Below, piece after piece: positions 33,810 to 42,497 of a DNA stretch of 64,000 nucleotides. Each line of letters begins with the position of its first letter. The first letter of the stretch is position 1. Made by a program: the position numbers and the translations under genes. This stretch comes from Flagellimonas sp. 389 (GTDB lineage: Bacteria > Bacteroidota > Bacteroidia > Flavobacteriales > Flavobacteriaceae): positions 62,001 to 126,000 of the forward strand of contig NZ_JAHCMU010000010.1 of the NCBI RefSeq assembly GCF_018449435.1, in the 5' to 3' direction. The notes under the pieces were generated by a model that worked only from the letters and a program-made list of their open reading frames with translations, was not told the origin of the DNA and searched no databases.

Positions 33810-34877
33810 TTACCTCTGAATCCGCTCATAGACACCTTTTGCAAAATATATCTGAAAGTTTGAAGAAAATAAGGTTGTTGGAATATAGTAATCCGTAGAA
33901 ATAATCTGCGCTCCAGAAGCTTTTGCTTTTTCAAATCGGGTATAGTCGTTGCTTCGTGCCTCCTTAGTCCCGGCATCTGCCCTTGTGCGAACCAAATAGC
34001 CTTTTGCCACCAAGGTTTTTATATAGTCAAAATTTTTTATTGGGTCATTGATGATGCGAAATGCTGCTTCGGGATTTCCTTCAGGGATATTTACAAATAA
34101 CACCCTATCTTTTAAAGACGGATGTCCATCAATGTAGGCATTGATTTTTCTTTCCTTTTCATCAAGTACAAAAATAAATCTACCTCTCGTATCCTTTAAA
34201 TTTGGCCATCCCCTTGTGGTTATGGCTTTTTCCAAACTATTATAATTACCACGTACCATATCGGGCGTAATGAGTTTATCTTTAGGCAGAACGTTCCTGA
34301 TCTCTAAATCCAAACTGTCAAAAGCAATTTTGGTAAACGGCAACGGTTCGGTAGTTTGTGGTACGCTACTATCTTTTGCATTGATCAGTATAAAGATAGG
34401 AGAGTGGTTCGGATTTTTATTGGACCATTCTTTAAGTTCGCGAAGCCCATTTTTAAATAATAATTGATGGCTCCTAAAATCGATATCTTGGATATGGAAC
34501 ATTTTTAGGCCAGGTTCTTTCAACTCAGAATTTATATCAAAGGGCAAGGGAGTTTCCCCGGTTTGCTTTATGATAGCAATGCCTTTTGGTTTGGCATATC
34601 TACCACCTATGGGATCATGAAAAATATCAAGTTCTAAGTTGCGTAAACCTAAATCCAATTGATCTGTTAATGATGGATGGTCGTACTGTAACGACTTTGC
34701 CATTGTTGAATCCAATTGAAAAAGGTAGTTCCATAATGGTTTTTCAATAGCAATTTTATAACTATTGTGACTGCCAATAACCTGAATGTCGTTCAAGGCG
34801 ATTTCCGATTGACCGTATCCACTTGAATGTAACAGAAAGATCAAGAAGAATAGATGGAGTTTTTCTTTGAAACACAT
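33810..34877 (-). CDS. Secreted PI-PLC-type phosphodiesterase (Ca2+-dependent family)
   Basis: A 355-residue protein with a signal peptide (LHLFFLIFLLHSSGYGQ). The TIM-barrel PLC catalytic signature IGSHNSYK (first catalytic His) is near residue 36, and LRNLELDIFHDP (Glu/Asp Ca2+ ligands) is near 92-103. A second His is in MFHIQDIDF. This matches the bacterial Ca2+-dependent phosphatidylinositol-specific phospholipase C family, which cleaves the phosphodiester next to the inositol ring. The rest is family-like, ending ISTDYYIPTTLF. It lies between fucosidase and metallophosphoesterase genes. In this locus it would release inositol phosphate glycans from lipid, or cut a related phosphodiester. 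Confidence 0.85.
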   Translation of the reverse strand: MCFKEKLHLFFLIFLLHSSGYGQSEIALNDIQVIGSHNSYKIAIEKPLWNYLFQLDSTMAKSLQYDHPSLTDQLDLGLRNLELDIFHDPIGGRYAKPKGIAIIKQTGETPLPFDINSELKEPGLKMFHIQDIDFRSHQLLFKNGLRELKEWSNKNPNHSPIFILINAKDSSVPQTTEPLPFTKIAFDSLDLEIRNVLPKDKLITPDMVRGNYNSLEKAITTRGWPNLKDTRGRFIFVLDEKERKINAYIDGHPSLKDRVLFVNIPEGNPEAAFRIINDPIKNFDYIKTLVAKGYLVRTRADAGTKEARSNDYTRFEKAKASGAQIISTDYYIPTTLFSSNFQIYFAKGVYERIQR

Positions 34878-34890
34878 TACCTGCTAATTC

Positions 34891-36201
34891 TTATTTTGAT
34901 TCTACGAATTCTACGTTGGTCAATTTAACCACAATAGGATTGGGCCAAATTTTATCATTGTAAAGTCTTTGTGCCTTACTTATTGAGATTTCCAATAAAT
35001 CTTCATGTTGAATAAATCTTGATTTGGGAATATTTTCGGGCCAATATTCAACTACAAGATCATTTTGTCCCAATACCGAAATTGTTGTATTCGATGTTGC
35101 TTTCAGATTTTTTATCAGAAAGTTTCGCCGTCTTCCTTTGAACCAATCTTTTTGCTCGGTTACAAATGCGTACACAGCGTTCTCATCTTCGTTTTGGGTG
35201 AACCATAGGTAACCATCTTTGATCAATGTAGGAAGTGGCCTTATATTTTTTATGGCCTCATCGTTAACAAACATCCAAAGGGCCAGTTCGCGTAGAAGCT
35301 CTTCTTGTTCTATCGGGATTTCTCCATTCGGTTTTGGACCCACATTCAACAGAAAATTTCCGCCTTTGGCACGAACTTCAATGAGTTTATCAATCAACTC
35401 GGTTCCATCTTTATATTCCTCATTAGTAGGTTTATATTGCCATTGGGTACCCATGGTCATACAAGTTTCCCACGGACCGGGCATTGGACTATCAGGAATT
35501 TTTTGCTCAGGGGTTTCCATTTCACCCCGGGTAACAAGAATATTAGGGTCAATCGTGTGTACATATTGGACTAACGGACCGCTTTCAAAAGCGTCAAAAA
35601 ATAGTAAATCTATAGGACCATAATTGGTTATGAGTTCTTTGATCTGTGTTTTATCGTATTCTAAAAGCTCATCATTCTCGGTAACTTGGCTCATCTTACC
35701 TTTTCGGGAAATTGCAACTCCCTGTTTATTGAGAAAGCTGAAATCTTCGGGGGAAAAATATACTCCAACCTTAAGTCCTTGTTTACGTAAAGCCTTGAAA
35801 AACATTTCAGTGATATCCTTCCCATAGGGCGTATTCATGATATTGAAATCCGTTGTTTTGGTATCCCACATACAAAATCCGTTATGGTGTTTTGTAGTGA
35901 AAACAACATACTCCGCTCCTACCAATTTAAAAAGACGGGCCCATTCATCAGCATCAAATTTATTAGGGTAAAATGTTTTGGGAAGCTCATTTATATATTT
36001 ATTGAGGTACGCTTTAGATGCTCCAACCATAGAATGGCTTATAACGCTCCCTAATTGGGAATCCATACTCCAATGTACAAATATGCCAAACCCCATATCC
36101 ATAAAATCCTTTTCTAGTGCGGGTTTGTTTTTAAGTTGGGCAAAAGCGCATATACTTACTATGTTCAACAGAAAAAAAAGCTTTATCGAATTGTTGTACA
36201 T
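34891..36201 (-). CDS. GH29 alpha-L-fucosidase family protein
   Basis: A 436-residue secreted hydrolase (signal peptide IKLFFLLNIVSICAFAQ). GH29 landmarks: FGIFVHWSMDS, YVVFTTKHHNGFCMWDT, and a probable nucleophile Asp in PIDLLFFDAFESG. The GGNFLLNVGPKPNGEIP ending of the barrel is also present. The family motif HHDGF reads HHNGF here, and LWFDG reads LFFDA, so fine specificity may differ. A C-terminal beta domain follows (about 335-436). It is 52 bp after the GH92 gene and 14 bp before PI-PLC. Confidence 0.87.
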   Translation of the reverse strand: MYNNSIKLFFLLNIVSICAFAQLKNKPALEKDFMDMGFGIFVHWSMDSQLGSVISHSMVGASKAYLNKYINELPKTFYPNKFDADEWARLFKLVGAEYVVFTTKHHNGFCMWDTKTTDFNIMNTPYGKDITEMFFKALRKQGLKVGVYFSPEDFSFLNKQGVAISRKGKMSQVTENDELLEYDKTQIKELITNYGPIDLLFFDAFESGPLVQYVHTIDPNILVTRGEMETPEQKIPDSPMPGPWETCMTMGTQWQYKPTNEEYKDGTELIDKLIEVRAKGGNFLLNVGPKPNGEIPIEQEELLRELALWMFVNDEAIKNIRPLPTLIKDGYLWFTQNEDENAVYAFVTEQKDWFKGRRRNFLIKNLKATSNTTISVLGQNDLVVEYWPENIPKSRFIQHEDLLEISISKAQRLYNDKIWPNPIVVKLTNVEFVESK

Positions 36202-36252
36202 GGCTGTTTTGTTAAGTTACATCCCGTTGGATAAAATTAATATGTAAAGTAG

Positions 36253-38574
36253 TTACTCAATACTGCTATTTCCAGACATTTGAATAGTAAGAACACCTCC
36301 GTTGGTAATATCTTCATGTAGAATAGCACATGATTTTAACGGTTTGTCATTAAATAAAACCCCATCAACATAGACGTTGTCCTTACTATTGTTCAAAGCG
36401 TTTATTTCTAACTTTTTACCGGAATAAAAATCAGTATTCAGCTCAATAGTTATTCTATCAAAAATTGGGCTTCCAATCTGATATTCAGGGTTTTCTTGCG
36501 TACCACCGTCCATTTGAAACAGCCCAACCTTCATTAACACGCCCAAACTTGCCATTAAGCCTTGATCTTCATCGCCGTTGTACCCAGTTTTGGGGGACAG
36601 ACCACTAAATACCTTATCTATAACCTTTCTGGACCAATATTGAGTCAGGTCTGGCCTACCCAATTTATGGAATATAAAAGCGGTCTGCATAGACGGCTGA
36701 TTGCCATAATTTATTGGGATGCGGCTGTAATCAGGATGCATCTCGCGATGATGCGAACTGCCGGCGGTAAAATTTAGCTTTTCGGCTTCCTTAAACTGTT
36801 GGTTCAGTTTCTCAATAGCTCTCTCCTTACCGCCCATCAGCTGGGCAAGTCCGTCCAAATCATGGGGAACAAACCATGTTGACTGTGATGCATTGGATTC
36901 ATTAAATCCATTTTCATAGCTAAAAGGGTCAAAATCAGTTTTCCACTTTCCGTCTATATTTTTTGGTCGCATCCAACCTGTATCAGAATCGTAAACATTG
37001 CTATAGTTTTTAGATCTTTCCATAAAATAGGCGTAGTCATCATCATAACCTAGTTTTTTTGCCAATTGGGCAAGTGTGTAATCTTGGTATGCATATTCCA
37101 TAGTGAGACTTGCCCCGTCTTGATGCCCTCCAAATTTCCCTTCTGGAATAGGATAGGGCACATAGCCTTTTTCCAGATAATGCCTAAGGCCGCCACCTAG
37201 ATTGGTATGGTGCTCATACCCTGCCTTTTCCATGATACCGTTCGGCATATGGTTCTTTTTTAGCGCATGGTAAATCGTATCCAAATTTTCAGATACAAGC
37301 CCTTTTTGAATGGCGCTTATAATAAATGGTGTGCTTGAAGCGCCTGTCATTACATATGTATAATTGCCTCCCGAAGGTCCCCTAGGAATTAGCCCACCAT
37401 CTTTATAATATTGCAGGAGCGATAGAACAAACTCTTTTTTTATTTCTGGATAAACCAGCCCCCATAGTGTATTTATTGTCCATTGCGCACCCCAAAATGC
37501 ATCGGAATTATAATGATTGAATTGTGGTGTCCCATCTTTTTTTAATGGTAATTGACCTATTCTAAAGGTGTCTCCTGTATTGTCCGGGTATGCACCGTTT
37601 ATATCACTAATAATTTTACGGCCGAGCAATGCATGCCATAAGTCGGTATAAAACCGTTTTTGTGCCTTTTCTGTACCCCCTTCTACTTTGATTCTTCCTA
37701 AAAGTTCATTCCACTCGGATTTGGATTCATTGACCGTTTTTTCAAAATCCCAATGGGGCAGTTCCGTTTCCAAGTTGGCTACAGCATTTTTTATAGAGGT
37801 ATAAGAAATAGCGGCTTTCATTAAAACAGTATCTTTTTCACTGTCTAAGGACACCAAATAGTTACCACTTTTTTCATCTTTTTTTAGATTGGAAATTGAT
37901 GTGTTCAGTTCAGCCTTAAAAAAAACGTTTACAGGTTTAGGCCTTCTTTTGGTCGGAGCGATGACAAAACTGCCCATAAGTTCAGAATCTCCTGCTTTTT
38001 CCAGTTTTCCTTGTATAATTTCACACGGCCCCAAAATTCCATTAAGATTAAAGAGAATAGCCTTTTCACTGGTCTTGGGAAATATGTATTGATGCAATCC
38101 TACGCGCTTGGTACTGGTAAGGGCAACATGAATATTGTATCGTTGCAATCTTAAGGAATGATAGCCTGGCGATACTTCTTCTTCCTTATGACTGAATTTT
38201 GAATAAAAATCCTGATACACGGAGTTCCTATTGATATCCGTTAGTGTTACGGGCATTACGGATAGTCCCGATAATTGCCACCCATGAATATGGCTAAAAC
38301 CTTTAATGGTATCTACTTCATAGCGATAACCACTTCCCCAGGTACCTTGTAGTTGGGTATCGGGACTTAAATTGACCATACCAAAAGGACGACTTGCAGA
38401 TGAAAAAAGAAACCAACGGGAATTTTCGGTATCCAATTGCGTGTAAACTAAATCCACTGGCTTTAGATCAAGTACTGTTTTTGACACAACAGTACTATTA
38501 GGAGAGTCATTACATGTAAGCGTTAGTGCAAACAACAGAGGTAATATAAATAGTAGGATTTTATTTAGTCTCAT
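36253..38574 (-). CDS. GH92 alpha-mannosidase family lipoprotein
   Basis: A 773-residue exported protein with a lipobox (LLFALTLTC). GH92 features: N-terminal beta domain with SSASRPFGMVNLSPDT and HIHGWQLSG, then an (alpha/alpha)6 barrel with FWGAQWTINTLWGLVYP, NESNASQSTWFVPHD (candidate general acid Glu), GNQPSMQTAFIFHKLGRPD and GDEDQGLMASLGVL (candidate base Asp residues). The usual GNEPS reads GNQPS here, a notable change at a metal/active-site motif. Most GH92 enzymes are Ca2+-dependent exo-mannosidases. It overlaps the GH115-like gene by 14 bp. Confidence 0.9.
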   Translation of the reverse strand: MRLNKILLFILPLLFALTLTCNDSPNSTVVSKTVLDLKPVDLVYTQLDTENSRWFLFSSASRPFGMVNLSPDTQLQGTWGSGYRYEVDTIKGFSHIHGWQLSGLSVMPVTLTDINRNSVYQDFYSKFSHKEEEVSPGYHSLRLQRYNIHVALTSTKRVGLHQYIFPKTSEKAILFNLNGILGPCEIIQGKLEKAGDSELMGSFVIAPTKRRPKPVNVFFKAELNTSISNLKKDEKSGNYLVSLDSEKDTVLMKAAISYTSIKNAVANLETELPHWDFEKTVNESKSEWNELLGRIKVEGGTEKAQKRFYTDLWHALLGRKIISDINGAYPDNTGDTFRIGQLPLKKDGTPQFNHYNSDAFWGAQWTINTLWGLVYPEIKKEFVLSLLQYYKDGGLIPRGPSGGNYTYVMTGASSTPFIISAIQKGLVSENLDTIYHALKKNHMPNGIMEKAGYEHHTNLGGGLRHYLEKGYVPYPIPEGKFGGHQDGASLTMEYAYQDYTLAQLAKKLGYDDDYAYFMERSKNYSNVYDSDTGWMRPKNIDGKWKTDFDPFSYENGFNESNASQSTWFVPHDLDGLAQLMGGKERAIEKLNQQFKEAEKLNFTAGSSHHREMHPDYSRIPINYGNQPSMQTAFIFHKLGRPDLTQYWSRKVIDKVFSGLSPKTGYNGDEDQGLMASLGVLMKVGLFQMDGGTQENPEYQIGSPIFDRITIELNTDFYSGKKLEINALNNSKDNVYVDGVLFNDKPLKSCAILHEDITNGGVLTIQMSGNSSIE

Positions 38575-40636
38575 GCGTATTTAATATGCCAGTTAAATTG
38601 ACTTGGATGGCCTTCATCATATCCATCGTAGGAAAACCATTGTTAGGCCTTCTTATTTTTGGGTCGTACCACCCTTTCCATTTGGGGTTCTTATCGCCTT
38701 CAATACGTCTTGAATGAACAATTTTCAAATCTTCCTTCGCTTTTTCCGATAGGTTTAGTGCACTCACTATTTGTTGTTTATCCGATGTTTCTTCATATGC
38801 TTTCTTAAGTGTACATAACTTATGTAATTGATGTTCGAAGGTCAAGAGGTCGTTATACATTTTGATGGGCAACAACACATAATCATGATAAAAAATCGCA
38901 CTTCCGCCCGTGACTGAATCCTGACCTTTTTCAGCAGCTGAAAGTGCATCAGAGATATAGGCCAATCTTCTTTCCAAGGATTCATAATCGGCTTGTACTT
39001 TTTCGTATGAATGTGGAACTGGGGTTTTGCCAGGGCGTTCTATGGGAGAATCGCTTAAGTAGGATATGGCTTCCCTTATTTCCCAAAGATTTTGAACATA
39101 GCCTACCCTATCAAATTGGGCCTCATGTAACTTTTTCATGGCTTCTACAGCAAATGGACTAGCCAAATCACCAAAATAGCGCGTAGTCCATCTTTCGTAA
39201 AATTGTTCTCCATCAAATGAATCTGGATTTTGACATACTGCACCATATGCTTCCAAATTCAATAGAAAAGGCCTAAAATTTTGTCCGTTCACCAAGCAGT
39301 ACGCATGCGCATTAAAGTCGTTGAACATCATTTTCATTTTATCTTCTACAATCTTGGGGTAAGGATCGTGTACGGTATGATTGGACCAAAAGCCCGCATG
39401 CATGTATGTGCCAAAATCGTATCCGTCAATAGTTTCGGGCAAGCTTTCGAATTTACCAAACCCATCATCGGCCCAAGCAACTATCCAATCTTTCGGGGGC
39501 CTGAAACCCTCGTTCCACATTTCCATGGCATCTGAATAGCATACCAGTACTTTCTGGGCGTTAGGATTGTAATCTTCTATAAGCTCACTGAAGACTTCAT
39601 ATACCTCATTGAAGACCTCGATTTTATTTTCATCACAGCTACTTTTGTATTCCCAATCCCATACCTGATTTCTTGGGCGTAGCGCAAAAATGTCCGTTTT
39701 GGATAGAGGTGTCTCTTCTAGATAATACTTCCAGGCAGCAATCCAATCGCCCTTGTACTTGGCCCAACAATCGGATTTTTCAAGCGGAAACGGATGTATT
39801 TGATACCCTAGGGCAAAATTTATTTGAATTTTCATACCCTTTTCATGGGCATAGTCCATCATTTTGTCCAAATAGTCCAAGTCAACCTCATAATCTGGAT
39901 GCAAAGCCTTATACTCAGGACGGAGAAAGAATTCAGGTCTGCCCAGCATATCAAAAAACTCAATGGCATTATACCCTAATCTGACCAAAGAATTAATCAT
40001 TTCGGTATAGCTTTCCCAATCATATTCCAGTAGTTTGCCCCGATAGTTTGCTAACTCGTCAACATCATTCTCAAAATAACAGAGGATAGGTACTTTTGGT
40101 GGCGGAATGATTTTATTTTCAAAATTGAATAGTTTCGAAGCGTCGATTTTTTTTGGTGCGCTACCTGTCCAATATTCCAAAGGGTCTACTCCAAGAATTT
40201 CTTGAGCGTAATTGTACACGGAACGTTGCAGCCCTTGAATATCTGAACCGGCCAGAACAATTATATTTTGATTGTTCTCAAGTTCCGTTTTGGTCCATAT
40301 TCCACCTCTTGGCCTAGGATTTTCAGAAGAAATTGAAACCTTTCCTTGATTTACCAATTTCGTAATGGCTTGGTTAGATTTTTGGGTTCCTATAAAATAA
40401 AAGATACCATGCTCAGGTAAAGGGTCTGTTCCTGAAAGGATTGTAATTTCCAAAGGGATTACCTTCTCAAGATCATTTTTTAGATCTGACACTACATTGG
40501 CCTCAACAGCGTCTAAATTTGTTCCTTGTACAATGTAACAGTTGGCGGGATTTTTATTTGAGCACGATGTAGAAATCAATATACCCAACCCCAAACAAAA
40601 AAAATAGAAAGCTTTTATTTGAATACTTTTCGTCAC
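38561..40636 (-). CDS. GH115-like glycoside hydrolase lipoprotein
   Basis: A 691-residue protein with signal and lipobox (LGILISTSC). The N-terminal domain (NCYIVQGTNLDAVEANVVSDLKNDLEKVI) resembles the beta-N-acetylhexosaminidase-like domain of GH67/GH115 enzymes. The block LQRSVYNYAQEILGVDPLEYWTGSAPKK parallels GH115, and a TIM-barrel follows (SLVRLGYNAIEFFDMLGR, DKMMDYAHEKGMKIQINFA). GH115 enzymes remove glucuronic acid side groups. The match is partial and the protein is shorter than classic members, so another uronosidase or hexosaminidase activity is possible. It follows SusD after a 198-bp gap holding a terminator-like hairpin. Confidence 0.65.
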   Translation of the reverse strand: MTKSIQIKAFYFFCLGLGILISTSCSNKNPANCYIVQGTNLDAVEANVVSDLKNDLEKVIPLEITILSGTDPLPEHGIFYFIGTQKSNQAITKLVNQGKVSISSENPRPRGGIWTKTELENNQNIIVLAGSDIQGLQRSVYNYAQEILGVDPLEYWTGSAPKKIDASKLFNFENKIIPPPKVPILCYFENDVDELANYRGKLLEYDWESYTEMINSLVRLGYNAIEFFDMLGRPEFFLRPEYKALHPDYEVDLDYLDKMMDYAHEKGMKIQINFALGYQIHPFPLEKSDCWAKYKGDWIAAWKYYLEETPLSKTDIFALRPRNQVWDWEYKSSCDENKIEVFNEVYEVFSELIEDYNPNAQKVLVCYSDAMEMWNEGFRPPKDWIVAWADDGFGKFESLPETIDGYDFGTYMHAGFWSNHTVHDPYPKIVEDKMKMMFNDFNAHAYCLVNGQNFRPFLLNLEAYGAVCQNPDSFDGEQFYERWTTRYFGDLASPFAVEAMKKLHEAQFDRVGYVQNLWEIREAISYLSDSPIERPGKTPVPHSYEKVQADYESLERRLAYISDALSAAEKGQDSVTGGSAIFYHDYVLLPIKMYNDLLTFEHQLHKLCTLKKAYEETSDKQQIVSALNLSEKAKEDLKIVHSRRIEGDKNPKWKGWYDPKIRRPNNGFPTMDMMKAIQVNLTGILNTHETK

Positions 40637-40702
40637 GTTTTTCTTAAAATAAAATAGTTGTTTATAAAACCATTTACGAAAGAGGAATAGTGTGTAATTA
40701 AT

Positions 40703-40730
40703 TCAAAAGCATCTGGTCAAAAGCATCTGG
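40703..40730. repeat. 14-bp perfect tandem duplication
   Basis: TCAAAAGCATCTGG occurs twice head to tail between the SusD and GH115-like genes. It is probably a replication slippage duplication in the intercistronic region. Confidence 0.8.
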
Positions 40731-40758
40731 TGACTCATAAACGCAATTGGATTAAAAA

Positions 40759-40790
40759 GTATGAGCAGACAATGCTTTGCCTGCCCATAC
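40759..40790 (-). terminator. Terminator-like hairpin between susD and the GH115-like gene
   Basis: GTATGAGCAG (40759-40768) pairs with CTGCCCATAC (40781-40790) at 9 of 10 positions. On the minus strand the stem is followed by TTTTT. In glycan loci such partial terminators after susCD let the transporter genes be expressed more than the enzymes downstream. It lies 45 bp beyond the SusD stop. Confidence 0.65.
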
Positions 40791-40834
40791 CGTAAACAAA
40801 ACTAAACTCAAACAATCCTGTGATCCCTGTATTC

Positions 40835-42460
40835 TTAGTATCCAGGATTTTGTACCAATCCAGGAGTCTCTGCCAACGGTCCTGGCGGAATGGGATAGAT
40901 TCTCTTGTTAGGGTCGCTATCCGTTTTATCTGTCCACGCATCTTCCCAAGTTCCGAATCGGATTTGGTCGGTTCTTCTGTGGTATTCCCAATAGAATTCA
41001 AAACCACGTTCGTTATACACATCATCTAAAGTAGCACTGTCTAAGGCAAAATCATTGCCTCCCCTAGCAATTCGAACTGCATTAACATCCGATAAGGCAT
41101 CGCCCGACCCCAATCTTAACTTGGCCTCGGCCCGCATTAAGTATAATTCGGCCAATCTAAAGACTACTATATCCACACCGGTGTCATCTCTGTTAGCTCC
41201 TAAATCTTCAATACTCCATTTTGAAACCCGTACCCCTACGGATTGGTTTTCAGCAATCAAACTCACTTCCCTAGTATGATTGGCCATCGTTTCGTCCCTG
41301 GTCCAAAGTTGAACGGGAACAATATCTATAGTGCCGTCATCATTGATAATAGGTGTTCCATCATCGTTGTTGAGTCCATATATTTGACCTTGAAGAAAAC
41401 CTCGGTTCATTTTGTAATCGGCCAATGGTATCGTAACCAACTCATTGGGGTAGTTTTCTTTATAAAATCTTGGATCATTGACCTCGTCCCATGTGTCCAA
41501 AAACTCCGGGAGAGTACATCCTGCGTCAGAACCTGTTTCAAATCCACCATCAACGACATAAAGAAGACCTCTGGATAAGCCATTGGTGGTGTTTCTTGAA
41601 ACACTTCTACCGCCAATCGTTACTGCCGTTTTTTCATTCTTTATCGACCATATGATTTCAGGGTGGTTTTCGTTGTCAGGGTCGAACATGCTAAAATAAT
41701 CTTCGGTTTCAAGGGAGTGTAGGCCACCATTGATCACTTCAGTCGTCAGATCGATAACTTGCTGCATGTCTTCATTGGAAAAGGAAAAATCAGCAGCATA
41801 CCTGTCTTCATAAATAGCTTTGTTCAAATAGATTCTGGCCAAAAGTGATTTCGCCGCATCTTGGGTGTATCGAACCGTGTTTTTACCCGTAGGAAGGCTC
41901 GACATCACTGATTCCAGATTCTCGATTATAGTACTCACCGCTTCAGCCCCAGTAAGGATTTGAGGGTCTAGATTAAAATTAATCTCAGCAACACCTCGAT
42001 AAGGTACCTGACCATACGTATCTAAACATACCCACATGTAATGGGACAACAGTGCTACTGCCTCGGCATGCTCCTGTGAACCTTCATCCAAGAAATCAAT
42101 AGCCTGGGTCGCACTTGCCAGTCCTGCTGTGACATGTTCAAATGTCTCTCTTGTATAGCGATGATTTGGTCCCCAGTCGTGTCTGTGCAATTCCTGAAAA
42201 GTACCCCCGTCAAACCAATCGCTTTGTCTGGTAGGTACCATGCCCTCATCCGCTGAAAAAGTCTGTAGCGCAAACCACCAGCGATGGCCATATACCCTTC
42301 GCATATAATAATATGCCGGTGCCAAAAGATTTAATGGATCGGCATTTACCAACAAATCCTCACCTCGGGCTTCGTCGATAATCTCTTCTTCGATGTCACA
42401 TGATTGAAATCCGAAGAAGACAGTCAATATGATGCTAAAAATTATAGATTGTTTTTTCAT
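40835..42460 (-). CDS. SusD/RagB family glycan-binding lipoprotein
   Basis: A 541-residue outer-membrane lipoprotein (lipobox FFGFQSC, then DIEEEII). The SusD fold is evident from TPR-like helices, SAKSLLARIYLNKAIYEDRYA in the middle, and the C-terminal VVFRLAELYLMRAEAKLRLGSGDALSDVNAVRIARG with the RNREFYWEYHRRTDQIRFG-type ending (here ERGFEFYWEYHRRTDQIRFGTW). It sits 38 bp after susC and caps the SusC pore, binding glycan at the surface. The ligand is unknown; neighbours suggest an inositol-bearing glycan. Confidence 0.97.
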   Translation of the reverse strand: MKKQSIIFSIILTVFFGFQSCDIEEEIIDEARGEDLLVNADPLNLLAPAYYYMRRVYGHRWWFALQTFSADEGMVPTRQSDWFDGGTFQELHRHDWGPNHRYTRETFEHVTAGLASATQAIDFLDEGSQEHAEAVALLSHYMWVCLDTYGQVPYRGVAEINFNLDPQILTGAEAVSTIIENLESVMSSLPTGKNTVRYTQDAAKSLLARIYLNKAIYEDRYAADFSFSNEDMQQVIDLTTEVINGGLHSLETEDYFSMFDPDNENHPEIIWSIKNEKTAVTIGGRSVSRNTTNGLSRGLLYVVDGGFETGSDAGCTLPEFLDTWDEVNDPRFYKENYPNELVTIPLADYKMNRGFLQGQIYGLNNDDGTPIINDDGTIDIVPVQLWTRDETMANHTREVSLIAENQSVGVRVSKWSIEDLGANRDDTGVDIVVFRLAELYLMRAEAKLRLGSGDALSDVNAVRIARGGNDFALDSATLDDVYNERGFEFYWEYHRRTDQIRFGTWEDAWTDKTDSDPNKRIYPIPPGPLAETPGLVQNPGY

Positions 42461-42497
42461 AACTTATATTTTATATTGAATACTTTACCATTTTAAA

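Noticed and set aside
31955-33976. Metallophosphoesterase starting at 33976
   Set aside because: The first 57 codons overlap the PI-PLC gene and lack a signal; the ATG at 33805 has a ribosome site and gives a clean lipoprotein signal.
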